DNA of 64,000 nt. Source: Rhizobium sp. J15 (GTDB lineage Bacteria > Pseudomonadota > Alphaproteobacteria > Rhizobiales > Rhizobiaceae). The notes under the pieces are model-generated. The model worked only from the letters and a program-made list of their open reading frames with translations, ran no database searches and was not told where the DNA came from. The stretch spans positions 35,896 to 99,895 of the forward strand of contig NZ_NWSX01000019.1 in NCBI RefSeq assembly GCF_002531825.1, given 5' to 3'. Below are positions 33,222-41,481 of the stretch, in pieces. The position numbers and the translations under genes are program-made. Positions within the stretch are counted from its first letter, which is position 1. Each line of letters opens with the position of its first letter.

Positions 33222-33253
33222 CAAAAAAGAACCCCCGTTGGAAGAGACGGGGG
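33222..33253 (-). terminator. Intrinsic terminator after the patatin gene
   Basis: CCCCCGT (33232-33238) pairs with ACGGGGG (33247-33253) around an 8-base loop. On the minus strand it is followed by TTCTTTTTT. It separates the patatin gene from the bufferin operon. Confidence 0.85.
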
Positions 33254-33301
33254 CTAAAGAGGCAGGATTTTGCAAATATCGGGAGTGAGCATTCTCGAGG
33301 A

Positions 33302-34375
33302 TCAAAGATAGCGTTCGCGGATGTCCACCGTCGATCGTTTGCCGATGTCGTCGTAGTTGGCGAGCAGCCAGAGATCGGCGCATTCACGGCCGCGATCCCT
33401 CAAGTCCACGAGCGCTCCCCAGTCTGCGTTTAGCTTGCTCGACACGCTGAGATTCTTCATTGTGTCGTCGTCTGAGATACCGTGCACGAAAACACGCTTG
33501 AGATTTGGCGGCGGCGTCATCTGGGCGTCGATAAGCTGCGTGACGAAAGCCACTGCGCGCATCTCCCTGAGCAGCGACGAGTTGAAGCTGATCTCGTTGA
33601 TGCGGTTGAGAATTTCACCTGCGGTTCGCGGCAGGTCGGTTCTTTCGATCGGGTTGATATGGACCACGAGAACATCGGGGGTATCGCAGCCATAGATCAG
33701 CGGGAATATCGCGGGATTTCCCATATAGCCGCCGTCCCAATAGGCTTCCCCATCGATTTCCACCGCCTGGAACAGGAAGGGCAGGCAGGCGGACGCCATA
33801 ACCGCATCGGTGGAGAGCTCGTCATTGCCGAAGACCTTCACCTTGCCGGTCCTCACATTGGTGGCACAAATGCTGAGTTTGACGGGGCAGCGCGCCATTC
33901 GGATCGCGTCGAGATCGATCGATTGTTCCAGCACCTGGCGCAGCGGATTGAAATTGAATGGGTTGAACTGGTAGGGCGACATCAGCCGAGTGACCAGGTC
34001 GAACATGACAAATGCCGGGGAGAACTCCAACGATTTCGAACCGGTAAGACGGTCGAGCAAAGTCGGCTGCAAAGGTCCCGATGTGGCCGCATGGCTGACG
34101 CGGCGCCAAAAGTTGGCGAGCGCGCTCTGCGCCCCGCTTCGTCCGCCCGCAGCAAGGCCGTAAGCCATGACGGCGGCGTTCATCGCGCCGGCGCTGGTCG
34201 CCACGATGCCTTCAAAAGAAAGGCTGGGCTCATCAAGCAGCCGATCGAGCACACCCCAGGTGAAGGCGCCATGCGCGCCGCCGCCCTGCAATGCAAGATT
34301 GATCATCCGTGGTTCCCGCCCGGCTACGGAGAACTCGGGCTGCATGCTGGGCTGTGTTCCCATATGTTTGTTCAC
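33302..34375 (-). CDS. Patatin-like phospholipase
   Basis: A 357-residue serine hydrolase of the patatin fold. NLALQGGGAHGAFTWGVLD is the oxyanion hole. ATSAGAMNAAVMAYG is the nucleophile elbow with Ser61 (GxSxG relaxed to A-T-S-A-G). YWDGGYMGNPA holds the catalytic Asp of the Ser-Asp dyad. No signal peptide is seen, so it likely acts on cytoplasmic-face lipids or on stored polyester. The 3-hydroxybutyrate dehydrogenase gene ends 30 bp before its start on the same strand, suggesting an operon that handles polyhydroxybutyrate or lipid breakdown (inference). Confidence 0.9.
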   Translation of the reverse strand: MNKHMGTQPSMQPEFSVAGREPRMINLALQGGGAHGAFTWGVLDRLLDEPSLSFEGIVATSAGAMNAAVMAYGLAAGGRSGAQSALANFWRRVSHAATSGPLQPTLLDRLTGSKSLEFSPAFVMFDLVTRLMSPYQFNPFNFNPLRQVLEQSIDLDAIRMARCPVKLSICATNVRTGKVKVFGNDELSTDAVMASACLPFLFQAVEIDGEAYWDGGYMGNPAIFPLIYGCDTPDVLVVHINPIERTDLPRTAGEILNRINEISFNSSLLREMRAVAFVTQLIDAQMTPPPNLKRVFVHGISDDDTMKNLSVSSKLNADWGALVDLRDRGRECADLWLLANYDDIGKRSTVDIRERYL

Positions 34376-34405
34376 GATTGCCTCCCTCCTGGTTCGAATG
34401 ACTGG

Positions 34406-35236
34406 TCAGTGCGCGGTCCAGCCGCCGTCGACCGGAATAGCGGTCCCGGTGATCGACCCAGCAAGTTCGCCGCAGAGAAACACGGTGAGCGCACCCATTT
34501 CTTCGATGGTTGCAAAACGCTTGGTTGGTTGGTTCTTCAGGAAAACATCGCGGATCACCGCATCTCGCGCAATCCTATGCGACTTCGCCTGATCTTCGAT
34601 CTGGTGTTCGACGAGCGGCGTCCAGACATAGCCGGGGCAGATCGCATTGGATGTGACGCCGAACTCCGCGCCTTCGAGTGCGATCGTCTTTGTGAAGCCG
34701 ACGATGCCATGCTTGGCCGCCACATAGGCGGACTTGAACGGCGACGCGACCAATCCGTGAGCTGACGCCACATTGATGATCCGGCCGTAGCCTCTGGCGC
34801 ACATGCCGTCGAATGTCGACTGCACCAGATGAAAAGCGGCGGAGAGATTGATGGCGAGGATGGCGTCCCACTTTTCCGGCGGAAACTTGCCGATCGGCGA
34901 AACGTGCTGGATGCCAGCATTGTTGATGACGATGTCGACCTGGCCAAACCGCGCGGCCGCCCTCTCGACCATCATTCGAATGGCTTCCGGCTTTGCCATG
35001 TCAGCGGCGTCGTAGGCGACGTCGACGTCATTGTCGCCTGCGATGCCGGCACGCAGCGCCTCGATCTCGGCAGGGTCGCCAAAACCGTTCAACATCACGG
35101 CCGCACCTGAGCGAGCAAGTGCATGCGCGATGCCAAGACCGATCCCGCTGGTGGAGCCGGTGACGATGGCGCTGCGCCCTTCCAGGGGCTTGCGGCCGAC
35201 AAGAGTATCAATTTGGGGATCAAAGGCGTTCAGCAT
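34406..35236 (-). CDS. bdhA: 3-hydroxybutyrate dehydrogenase (SDR family)
   Basis: A 276-residue short-chain dehydrogenase. SAIVTGSTSGIGLGIAHALA binds NAD, NNAGIQHVSPI follows, Ser is in INVASAHGLVAS, and Tyr-Lys in SAYVAAKHGIVGFTK. The GIQHV and CPGYVWTPLVE segments are typical of D-3-hydroxybutyrate dehydrogenases, which oxidise the PHB monomer to acetoacetate. An N-terminal extension of about 20 residues precedes the core. GGAGAGCG precedes ATG 35236; an earlier ATG at 35254 has no ribosome site. It is divergent from the LysR gene. Confidence 0.88.
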   Translation of the reverse strand: MLNAFDPQIDTLVGRKPLEGRSAIVTGSTSGIGLGIAHALARSGAAVMLNGFGDPAEIEALRAGIAGDNDVDVAYDAADMAKPEAIRMMVERAAARFGQVDIVINNAGIQHVSPIGKFPPEKWDAILAINLSAAFHLVQSTFDGMCARGYGRIINVASAHGLVASPFKSAYVAAKHGIVGFTKTIALEGAEFGVTSNAICPGYVWTPLVEHQIEDQAKSHRIARDAVIRDVFLKNQPTKRFATIEEMGALTVFLCGELAGSITGTAIPVDGGWTAH

Positions 35237-35325
35237 AGGCGCTCTCCACTGCAATCGACGACACTTTCTGGCGTCGTACGGTTACAGTGGAGTATTGGCG
35301 CTCATTTTAGAAATGCCGCTCGGGT

Positions 35326-35344
35326 ATGGAATTGATAAATCCAT
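35326..35344. promoter_or_regulatory. Dyad between bdhA and the LysR gene
   Basis: ATGGA-N9-TCCAT, a perfect 5-bp dyad that also fits the LysR T-N11-A pattern, in the divergent promoter region 75-120 bp from each start. Likely the operator of the neighbouring LysR protein. Confidence 0.35.
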
Positions 35345-35417
35345 GGCATTGGATGAGAATGCCGCCGCTGTAGAGAATTGCAGCATATAAAAATCGCGTT
35401 CATCCCGGGGGGCGGCG

Positions 35418-36314
35418 ATGGATATTCATCATATACGCTATTTCTTGGCCGTCTGCGAAACACGCAATTTCACGCGTGCAGCCGAAAGATGCAATGTTAC
35501 TCAACCGGCCCTCAGCCGGGCCATACAGCAGCTTGAGGACGAGGTCGGTGGCCTGTTGTTCCGCCGCGAGCGCAATCTCACCCATATCACAGATCTCGGC
35601 AATCTGCTCCGGCCACGGTTCCAGCAGATTCAGGATGAGCTCATGGGCGTTCGGACGGAGGCCTCACGATTTCTCTGTCTGAGCGAAGCCAACCTCAAGG
35701 TCGGTATCATGTGTACGATCGGGCCGCGGCGGTTCACCGGTCTCCTGACCGACTTCAACATGCGTCACAAGGGCATCCAGCTGCAACTGATCGAAGGCGT
35801 GCCGACGAGACTGTCCGATCTGTTGGAGACCGGCGAAATCGATGTGGCGCTGATGTCAACGGCAACGGATTTTCCGGAACGGTTCGACGTGACCTCGCTC
35901 TTCCGCGAGAGGTTCATGCTCGCCTTTCCTGCCGGCCACAGGCTCAGTCAATACGACGCCATTCCCATTGCCGCGATCGATGGAGAAGTCTACCTGCGTC
36001 GCGTCAACTGCGAGTATTGGGACTACCTCTCGGATCTTTGCGAAGCACAGGGTGTCAAGACGCTCGTTTCCTACTCCAGCGAACGCGAAGACTGGATCCA
36101 GAACCTTGTCGCCGGCGGCTTGGGCATTTGTTTCATCCCTGAATATAGCGCCGTCATTCCCGGACTGCAGGTGCGACCTGTCGCGGAACCGGAGGTCAGC
36201 CGGGAAGTCTGTCTCGTGACTGTCGCCGGCCGTCGCTTTTCGCCGGCAGTTTCCGTCTTTGTCGGCGCAGTGAAATCCTATGGCTGGGCTTCCCCGCCAA
36301 CCCGACCGCATTGA
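35418..36314 (+). CDS. LysR family transcriptional regulator
   Basis: A 298-residue LysR regulator. The N-terminal winged helix has MDIHHIRYFLAVCETRNFTR and VTQPALSRAIQQLEDEVGG as recognition helix. A two-subdomain co-inducer-binding region follows from about residue 90. GGGGGGCGGCG precedes the start. Divergent from bdhA, and followed on the same strand by cupin, MFS and DUF302 genes that may be its targets. The effector cannot be predicted. Confidence 0.9.
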   Translation: MDIHHIRYFLAVCETRNFTRAAERCNVTQPALSRAIQQLEDEVGGLLFRRERNLTHITDLGNLLRPRFQQIQDELMGVRTEASRFLCLSEANLKVGIMCTIGPRRFTGLLTDFNMRHKGIQLQLIEGVPTRLSDLLETGEIDVALMSTATDFPERFDVTSLFRERFMLAFPAGHRLSQYDAIPIAAIDGEVYLRRVNCEYWDYLSDLCEAQGVKTLVSYSSEREDWIQNLVAGGLGICFIPEYSAVIPGLQVRPVAEPEVSREVCLVTVAGRRFSPAVSVFVGAVKSYGWASPPTRPH

Positions 36315-36506
36315 TTGATGTATCGTACTGCCCCTCTTGAACATGGCCTGGCATTTGCCGGGCTTTTCCTGCTTGTTCGGCAATCGGCAATAGCCCACGG
36401 CTATCGAATTCAAAAGCATCTGGCATTTCTCTTTCGGTCGGCGCTCCGCCACTCTCCTCACATGCTCGACACCGATCTTGCCGAGCCCCAACAAGGAGAA
36501 CCACCG

Positions 36507-37007
36507 ATGTTGCCCTCATTCAAAACCCGCCGAGTCTCTATGGCTATGCTCGCCTTTAACGCACTGACTTTCGCCGCCGGCCTGCACGCCTCATTTGCCT
36601 TTGCCGGTGATTGCCCAGCCGGTCAAGTTGCCGAAGATGGCATGAAGCCCGGCGCGATGATGCCGAAGGGCGTCACCGACAGCGTCCTCAAGACAATCGA
36701 TCTTTCCTCCAAGGGTGATGCCTGGAAGGGCAGCATGCTGCGCATGCGAAAGCTCGTCGTAGAGCCGGGCGGCGTTGTTCCCTGGCATTCGCATGATATG
36801 CGCCCGGCAAATATCCTGATCGCCTCCGGCTCGATCACCGAATATCGCAGCACCTGCAAGCTGCCGATCCTGCACAAGGCGGGCGAGGTCACCGCAGAGT
36901 TCGGCCACCTCTCCCATTGGTGGAAGAACAACGGAAAGGTTCCGGCCGTGCTTTATTCCTCCGATATTTTGAGCCCGGAGATGCACGACGACGAGACAGC
37001 GATGTGA
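36507..37007 (+). CDS. Secreted cupin-domain protein
   Basis: A 166-residue exported protein. A signal peptide covers about 1-33 (ending SFAFA), then a cupin beta-barrel with MRKLVVEPGGVVPWHSHDMR carrying the His cluster and ILIASGSITEYRSTC in the second part. The final residues (SHWWKNNGKVPAVLYSSDI) complete the barrel. Probably periplasmic, metal-binding. AAGGAGAACC precedes the ATG at 36507; upstream in-frame codons do not form a signal peptide. An MFS exporter follows 90 bp later. Confidence 0.83.
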   Translation: MLPSFKTRRVSMAMLAFNALTFAAGLHASFAFAGDCPAGQVAEDGMKPGAMMPKGVTDSVLKTIDLSSKGDAWKGSMLRMRKLVVEPGGVVPWHSHDMRPANILIASGSITEYRSTCKLPILHKAGEVTAEFGHLSHWWKNNGKVPAVLYSSDILSPEMHDDETAM

Positions 37008-37097
37008 TCGCTGCCTTGTCCGTTGACCCAGCCCTTTGAGCCACGCTCCGGCGTTTTCGGCCATTGCCGAAATCGCCGCATTTCGGGGGACCTAGCG

Positions 37098-38300
37098 ATG
37101 ACCGATATCGAACAGCCGCTCGCATCTCTTCATGCGGACAAGACACTTCGTGCGGACAGTTGGCGATTTGGACTGATAGCCCTTATTGCGTTCCTGACCC
37201 TTGTCGACCTCTTCGCGGCACAGGCGGTGTTGCCTTCGCTGGTGGAGAGATTCCAGGTGAGCCGCGCCACGATGGGTTTTGCCGTCAATGCCAGCACATT
37301 CGGCATGGCGATCGCCGGTCTGCTCGTGGCTTTTTTCGGCGGTGATGTCGACCGGCGCAACGGCATCTGGATCAGTCTCGCCCTTCTGTCCGTCCCGACG
37401 ACGCTGCTGGCATTTACCGACAACATTATTGTCTTCGCAGCGTTACGGGTGCTTCAGGGACTATGCATGTCGACCGCCTTTACGCTCACGGCAGCCTACC
37501 TGTCTGAACATTATTCCGCCGGGAAAACCGCTGGAGCGCTCGCAGCCTATGTCACAGGCAATGTCGCGAGCAATCTCTTTGGCCGTATGCTGTCTGCCGC
37601 TATCGCCGGCATCGGCGGCCTTTCGCTGAATTTTCTTATGTTCGCAGGACTTAATCTCCTCGGCGCCGCCTTGGTTTGGTTCACGCTCAAGAAAACCGCG
37701 AGCATGATGCGCACGGACAATCGAGGCAGCGTTGGCAGGCGCATCTGGAGCGTTCACCTTGCCGACCCGGACCTGCGCCGCCTCTTCGTGATCGGTTTCC
37801 TGATCCTGTTCGTGTTCATCGGCACCTATACCTATGTAAACTTCCAGATCGTCGCACTGGGTGTCGCGCCGATGGCGCTCGGCCTTGTCTATCTTGTCTT
37901 TCTCCCTTCGATCGTGACCACGCCGTTTGCCGGGAAGCTTGCAAGCCATGTCGGGTCGAACGCGGCAATCGTGTTGACCCTGGCAATGGCCGTCGTCGGC
38001 CTCGTGGCGCTTCTCAGTACAAATTTGCCAATCATTCTCGGCGGACTGACGCTGCTGGCAATCGGCACGTTCCTGGCGCAAGCGATTGCCACCGGCCTCA
38101 TCGGCCGGCGTGCGATGAGCGACAAGGCCGGTGCCAGCGGCATCTATCTGGCATCCTACTATACCGGCGGCATGATCGGCAGTCTGGCTCTCGGACAGGT
38201 CTATGACCATCTTGGCTGGAACGCCTGCGTGTTTGTCCTGATCGCCGCACTCGGCGCAGCAATGCTGTTCGGAGGTTCGTTAAGCGCGCCACCATCATAA
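37098..38300 (+). CDS. MFS transporter
   Basis: A 400-residue 12-helix major facilitator protein. The loop 2-3 region is FFGGDVDRRNGIWISLALLS, and helix 4-5 residues LRVLQGLCMSTAFTLTAAYL are typical of drug:proton antiporters (YnfM/AraJ-like subgroup). Both halves are complete. GGGGGA precedes ATG 37098. Substrate unknown. Third gene in a rightward run LysR-cupin-MFS-DUF302. Confidence 0.87.
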   Translation: MTDIEQPLASLHADKTLRADSWRFGLIALIAFLTLVDLFAAQAVLPSLVERFQVSRATMGFAVNASTFGMAIAGLLVAFFGGDVDRRNGIWISLALLSVPTTLLAFTDNIIVFAALRVLQGLCMSTAFTLTAAYLSEHYSAGKTAGALAAYVTGNVASNLFGRMLSAAIAGIGGLSLNFLMFAGLNLLGAALVWFTLKKTASMMRTDNRGSVGRRIWSVHLADPDLRRLFVIGFLILFVFIGTYTYVNFQIVALGVAPMALGLVYLVFLPSIVTTPFAGKLASHVGSNAAIVLTLAMAVVGLVALLSTNLPIILGGLTLLAIGTFLAQAIATGLIGRRAMSDKAGASGIYLASYYTGGMIGSLALGQVYDHLGWNACVFVLIAALGAAMLFGGSLSAPPS

Positions 38301-38387
38301 GTCCAGCCTCTCGAAGCAGCCGGAACGCTGTTCCGCCCCCACCTGACAACCACGCTGAAGATCTACCCAACCAAAGGAGTGAATGAC

Positions 38388-38870
38388 ATGCAAAGAGTGA
38401 TCAACCTGTTCTTCACCGCCATGCTTTTATTGGCTGCTGCACTCGTGGCAACGCCCGCCTCCATCGCCCACGCAGGTGCCCGCGACGGCGTCGTTGTTCT
38501 GAAAAGCCGTTACTCGGTTGACGAGACCGTCAGTAAGATCAAGGCCAATGTCGCCGAGAAGGGCATCATGCTTTTCGATGATATTGATCAAGCGGCTCTC
38601 GGCACGGCTGCCGGCAACACGGTCCTCCCTTCACGGCTGATTCTGTTCGGCAATCCGGCACTCGGAACGAAATTTATCACAGCCAATCCCACAGCAGGCC
38701 TCGATTGGCCCGTCCGTGTTCTCGTCTACGAAACCAAGGATGGGGCGGTTCGGGTCGCGTATACGGATTTTGCCTGGATCGCGCGGCGCCACGGCATCAC
38801 CAGCCGTGACAAAGAATTCAAGATGGCGTCTGAGGTCATCAAAGCAGTGACGGCACCGGATCGCCAATAG
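38388..38870 (+). CDS. Secreted DUF302 protein
   Basis: A 160-residue protein with signal peptide 1-29 (MQRVINLFFTAMLLLAAALV, ending IAHAG). A DUF302 domain follows: VVVLKSRYSVDETVSKIKAN, GIMLFDDIDQAA, LILFGNPALGTKF, LDWPVRVLVYE. The fold is shared with periplasmic proteins of unknown role. AAAGGAG is 8 bp before ATG 38388; a GTG three codons earlier overlaps the ribosome site. A strong terminator ends the unit. Confidence 0.87.
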   Translation: MQRVINLFFTAMLLLAAALVATPASIAHAGARDGVVVLKSRYSVDETVSKIKANVAEKGIMLFDDIDQAALGTAAGNTVLPSRLILFGNPALGTKFITANPTAGLDWPVRVLVYETKDGAVRVAYTDFAWIARRHGITSRDKEFKMASEVIKAVTAPDRQ

Positions 38871-38897
38871 CCTGCGGCTGACCACTCTTTTGAGGGT

Positions 38898-38930
38898 GCC
38901 CGACCGTAGAATTAGGGTCGGGCCTTTTTT
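38898..38930 (+). terminator. Intrinsic terminator after the DUF302 gene
   Basis: GCCCGACC and GGTCGGGC form an 8-bp stem, followed by C and six T. It closes the rightward cupin-MFS-DUF302 unit. Confidence 0.9.
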
Positions 38931-39233
38931 CTAGATTATCTAACGAACGACCCGTGAGCTCTCGCCTTGCAGGAATTCGAACCTAAAACCTCGCACCGAC
39001 AGTATAAAGCTTTTGCTTTACAACGTCCCAGCATAAAGCGGCGCTACACTGCGGTGCGGCTAGTCTAGCAAGAGCCTGATAAACCGACGGGAATTGATCA
39101 TTGTCCGTGTTGATGCTGCTAATGCGATGTCGCATCTGCGAAGGGTGGAAGAGCTCTAGATTCGGCAAGGCATTATCAGGTTCGTCGCCCAAGCAACAGG
39201 CGGCCGAAGCCGCCCCGCGCCTTTATGAACTCA
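38931..39233. other. Intergenic stretch, no gene recognised
   Basis: Contains a TTCGAAT motif on the minus strand (about 38974) with distantly tRNA-like surroundings, but no cloverleaf could be drawn. Otherwise nothing supported. Confidence 0.35.
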
Positions 39234-40832
39234 TCAGGCCGCACCTGGCCGATTGATCGTCAGGAAGTGGCGGACGACAGGCTTGTCCGCTCCGGCATGA
39301 TAGGCGAGTACCTTGCCTTGGAGATCAGCGTCGGCGTTCGACACCCGCTTGTGCTGGCGAAGATGCTCGGCCCAGGATTCCACCATGAACCACTCGACGA
39401 TTTCCTCCGGGTCGGCCGAGTCCTCGGTGACGCCCCAGCCAAAGGCGCCGTCGCGACGACGCTCCTGGGAGAGCTGGTCGAGGGCGTGCAGGAATGCGCT
39501 GCGCTGATGCTTCTCGACCTTGTATTCGATCAGGATCAGAACCGGGCCGCGGTCATGGGCGACGGGTTCGGCCACAAGAGGCTCCGGCCAGTGGTTCGAA
39601 GGCACCAGGTCGGCTTCGCCTGCCGGTAGTTTCACGCGATGCATGATGAAGCCCGCAACAAGCAGACCTGCCGCGCCGATGAGCAGTGTGGACTGGATGC
39701 CGACGGCCTCGCCGACGGCGCCCCAGCCGAGGCTGCCGGCCGTCATGGCGCCGTTGAAGACTGTCAGGTAGACGGCGAGGCCGCGACCCCGCACCCAGTT
39801 GGGCAGAACGGACTGGGCAGTGCCGTTCAGAGTGGTGAGGGCAGTGATCCACGCGGCGCCGAGGAATAGGAGCACGACGATCGCGACAATCTTTGGCGGC
39901 GCAAGCGCAAGGATTCCCATGACCCAAGCGGTTACGACAGCGGCGCCGAGAAGCAGGCCGTCGGAATTCAGGCGTTCGCGCAGCTTCGGCATCACCAAGG
40001 CCCCGCCGATCGCGCCAACGCCGACTGCGCCAAGCAGGATGCCGTAGAAGCTGGCGTCGCCATCCAGCAGCTGCCGGGCCACGAGTGGCAAGAGCGCCCA
40101 GACTGCGCTGGTAAAGGCGAAGAAGATCGTGGCGCGCAGAAGGACGACGTGTAGCGGTCTGCTGGAGCGGGTATATCGAAGTCCTGCACGGAATGCGCCG
40201 AAGAAGTGCTCCTGAAGGACGTCGTTGGCGCTCTTGGCGCGCGGCCACCAGAGCAGCGCGGCGATGACCACGAGATAGCTGGCGACGTCGGCACCGTAGG
40301 TTAGCGCCGCGCCGAAACCGGCGAGAAGCAGTCCTCCGGCCGCAGGGCCGATCGAGCGGGCGATGTTGATGCCGAGCGAGTTCAGCGCGACAGCGCTCTT
40401 TACGTCCTCGCGCTTCACCAGTTCCGGAACGATCGCCTGCCAGGTCGGCCCCATCAGCGCGGCCCCGATGCCGCCGAGGAAGGTCAGGCCGACCAGGGCG
40501 CTGACCGAGAGCATGTTCGTCTGGGACAGAACCATCAGCGAGATGCTCACCGATGCCAGCAGAAGCTGGACGGCGATCAGGAACTTGCGGCGGTCGAGGA
40601 TATCGGTGAGAACGCCCGCGGGAATGGCGAGCAGGAAGATCGGCAAAGTCCCCGCCGCCTGAACCATCGCTACCGCGGCCGGCGACGCGGAGAGATCCGT
40701 CATCAGCCAGGAACTGGCGACGTCGCGCATGAAGCTTCCGGTATTGCCGAGGACGGTGGCGGCCCATAGAACCGCAAAGACGGGTTGTGCAAGAGGCGCG
40801 AAGGTGCCCCCGGACGACTTGGCTGTGCTCAT
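39234..40832 (-). CDS. MFS exporter (EntS-like) with a C-terminal soluble domain
   Basis: A 532-residue protein. About 1-405 is a 12-helix MFS permease of the DHA3/EntS type (FAVLWAATVLGNTGSFMRDV, PAGVLTDILDRRKFLIAVQL). About 425-532 is an added cytoplasmic alpha/beta domain (VLILIEYKVEKHQRSAFLHA, RRDGAFGWGVTEDSADPEEI, EWFMVESWAEHLRQHKRV) with the look of an ABM-type dimeric alpha-beta barrel. Such fusions occur in proteobacteria. The gene overlaps doxX by ATGA, so it is translationally coupled. The substrate is unknown; context suggests efflux of aromatic or quinone compounds. Confidence 0.85.
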   Translation of the reverse strand: MSTAKSSGGTFAPLAQPVFAVLWAATVLGNTGSFMRDVASSWLMTDLSASPAAVAMVQAAGTLPIFLLAIPAGVLTDILDRRKFLIAVQLLLASVSISLMVLSQTNMLSVSALVGLTFLGGIGAALMGPTWQAIVPELVKREDVKSAVALNSLGINIARSIGPAAGGLLLAGFGAALTYGADVASYLVVIAALLWWPRAKSANDVLQEHFFGAFRAGLRYTRSSRPLHVVLLRATIFFAFTSAVWALLPLVARQLLDGDASFYGILLGAVGVGAIGGALVMPKLRERLNSDGLLLGAAVVTAWVMGILALAPPKIVAIVVLLFLGAAWITALTTLNGTAQSVLPNWVRGRGLAVYLTVFNGAMTAGSLGWGAVGEAVGIQSTLLIGAAGLLVAGFIMHRVKLPAGEADLVPSNHWPEPLVAEPVAHDRGPVLILIEYKVEKHQRSAFLHALDQLSQERRRDGAFGWGVTEDSADPEEIVEWFMVESWAEHLRQHKRVSNADADLQGKVLAYHAGADKPVVRHFLTINRPGAA

Positions 40833-41266
40833 TTGCCTGCTCCCTTGGTGAGGTCGTATGCGGCGACGAAAACGAACGCGCCTGCGAGGCCCAGATGCTC
40901 GAAGAAGGCGTTAATCGCCATCATTCGTTCCATTCCGGGTGCCATCTCCCAGAAGCGCAGTGCGATGAAGGTTGCAAGGATCGTGAAGCCCGCGAGCGCG
41001 AGAGCGCCCGCCCCGCGCAGGAGCCCGGAGACGACCATCGTGGAGGCCGTCAGCTCGAAGACGATGACGGCCACCGCGAAGAAGGGCGCCGGGTGGAGGC
41101 CGAAGTGATCCATCTCGGCAAGCGCGCCGCTGAAGTCGGCAATCTTGGAAAGTGGCCCTTGTATATAGGCTGCGCAGAGCGCGAGAAGGGCGGTCGTTTG
41201 CAGGGCCGGCGCCGAGGTGATGTCGGCGAGCAGCCTGCGCTTCGCTGAATTTGATTGGCTGGTCAT
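40829..41266 (-). CDS. DoxX family membrane protein
   Basis: A 145-residue four-helix DoxX protein (LLALCAAYIQGPLSKIADFS, FFAVAVIVFELTASTMVVSG, LRFWEMAPGMERMMAINAFF). CAGGAG precedes ATG 41266; in-frame codons to 41344 give no family match. It is the first gene of a two-gene operon with the MFS exporter, and an AATTGC-N18-ATTGC element lies 87 bp upstream. Confidence 0.85.
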   Translation of the reverse strand: MTSQSNSAKRRLLADITSAPALQTTALLALCAAYIQGPLSKIADFSGALAEMDHFGLHPAPFFAVAVIVFELTASTMVVSGLLRGAGALALAGFTILATFIALRFWEMAPGMERMMAINAFFEHLGLAGAFVFVAAYDLTKGAGK

Positions 41267-41352
41267 TGTTGCTCCTGTGATCGTGGCCGGCCGGCTCAAG
41301 CGGCGCCGGTGGCCTCTGAGGAGCGATATTGACGAGAACCTCATCTTCTAAC

Positions 41353-41381
41353 AATTGCATCAATCGTTTCCATTTAATTGC
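41353..41381 (-). promoter_or_regulatory. Putative LysR operator, site 3 (doxX-MFS)
   Basis: AATTGC (41353-41358), 18 bases, ATTGC (41377-41381). One of four elements with identical spacing in this island. The central TCGA of the other sites is TCCA here. Confidence 0.55.
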
Positions 41382-41481
41382 GCCAGTCGCAATTATCGGC
41401 AGCGCCGAATTCTGGATGGCAGAACGAAAAAGGGCAGCGGTTGTGGCCGCTGCCCGTTCGATCGCTGATGATGAGATCGCC

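Noticed and set aside
38960..39050. tRNA-like sequence with TTCGAAT on the minus strand
   Set aside because: T-stem, anticodon stem and acceptor do not pair well enough for a cloverleaf; at most a distant relic.
39553..40767. Leftward Arg/Gly-rich frame overlapping the MFS exporter
   Set aside because: Out-of-frame reading of the same strand; extreme arginine content and no motif.
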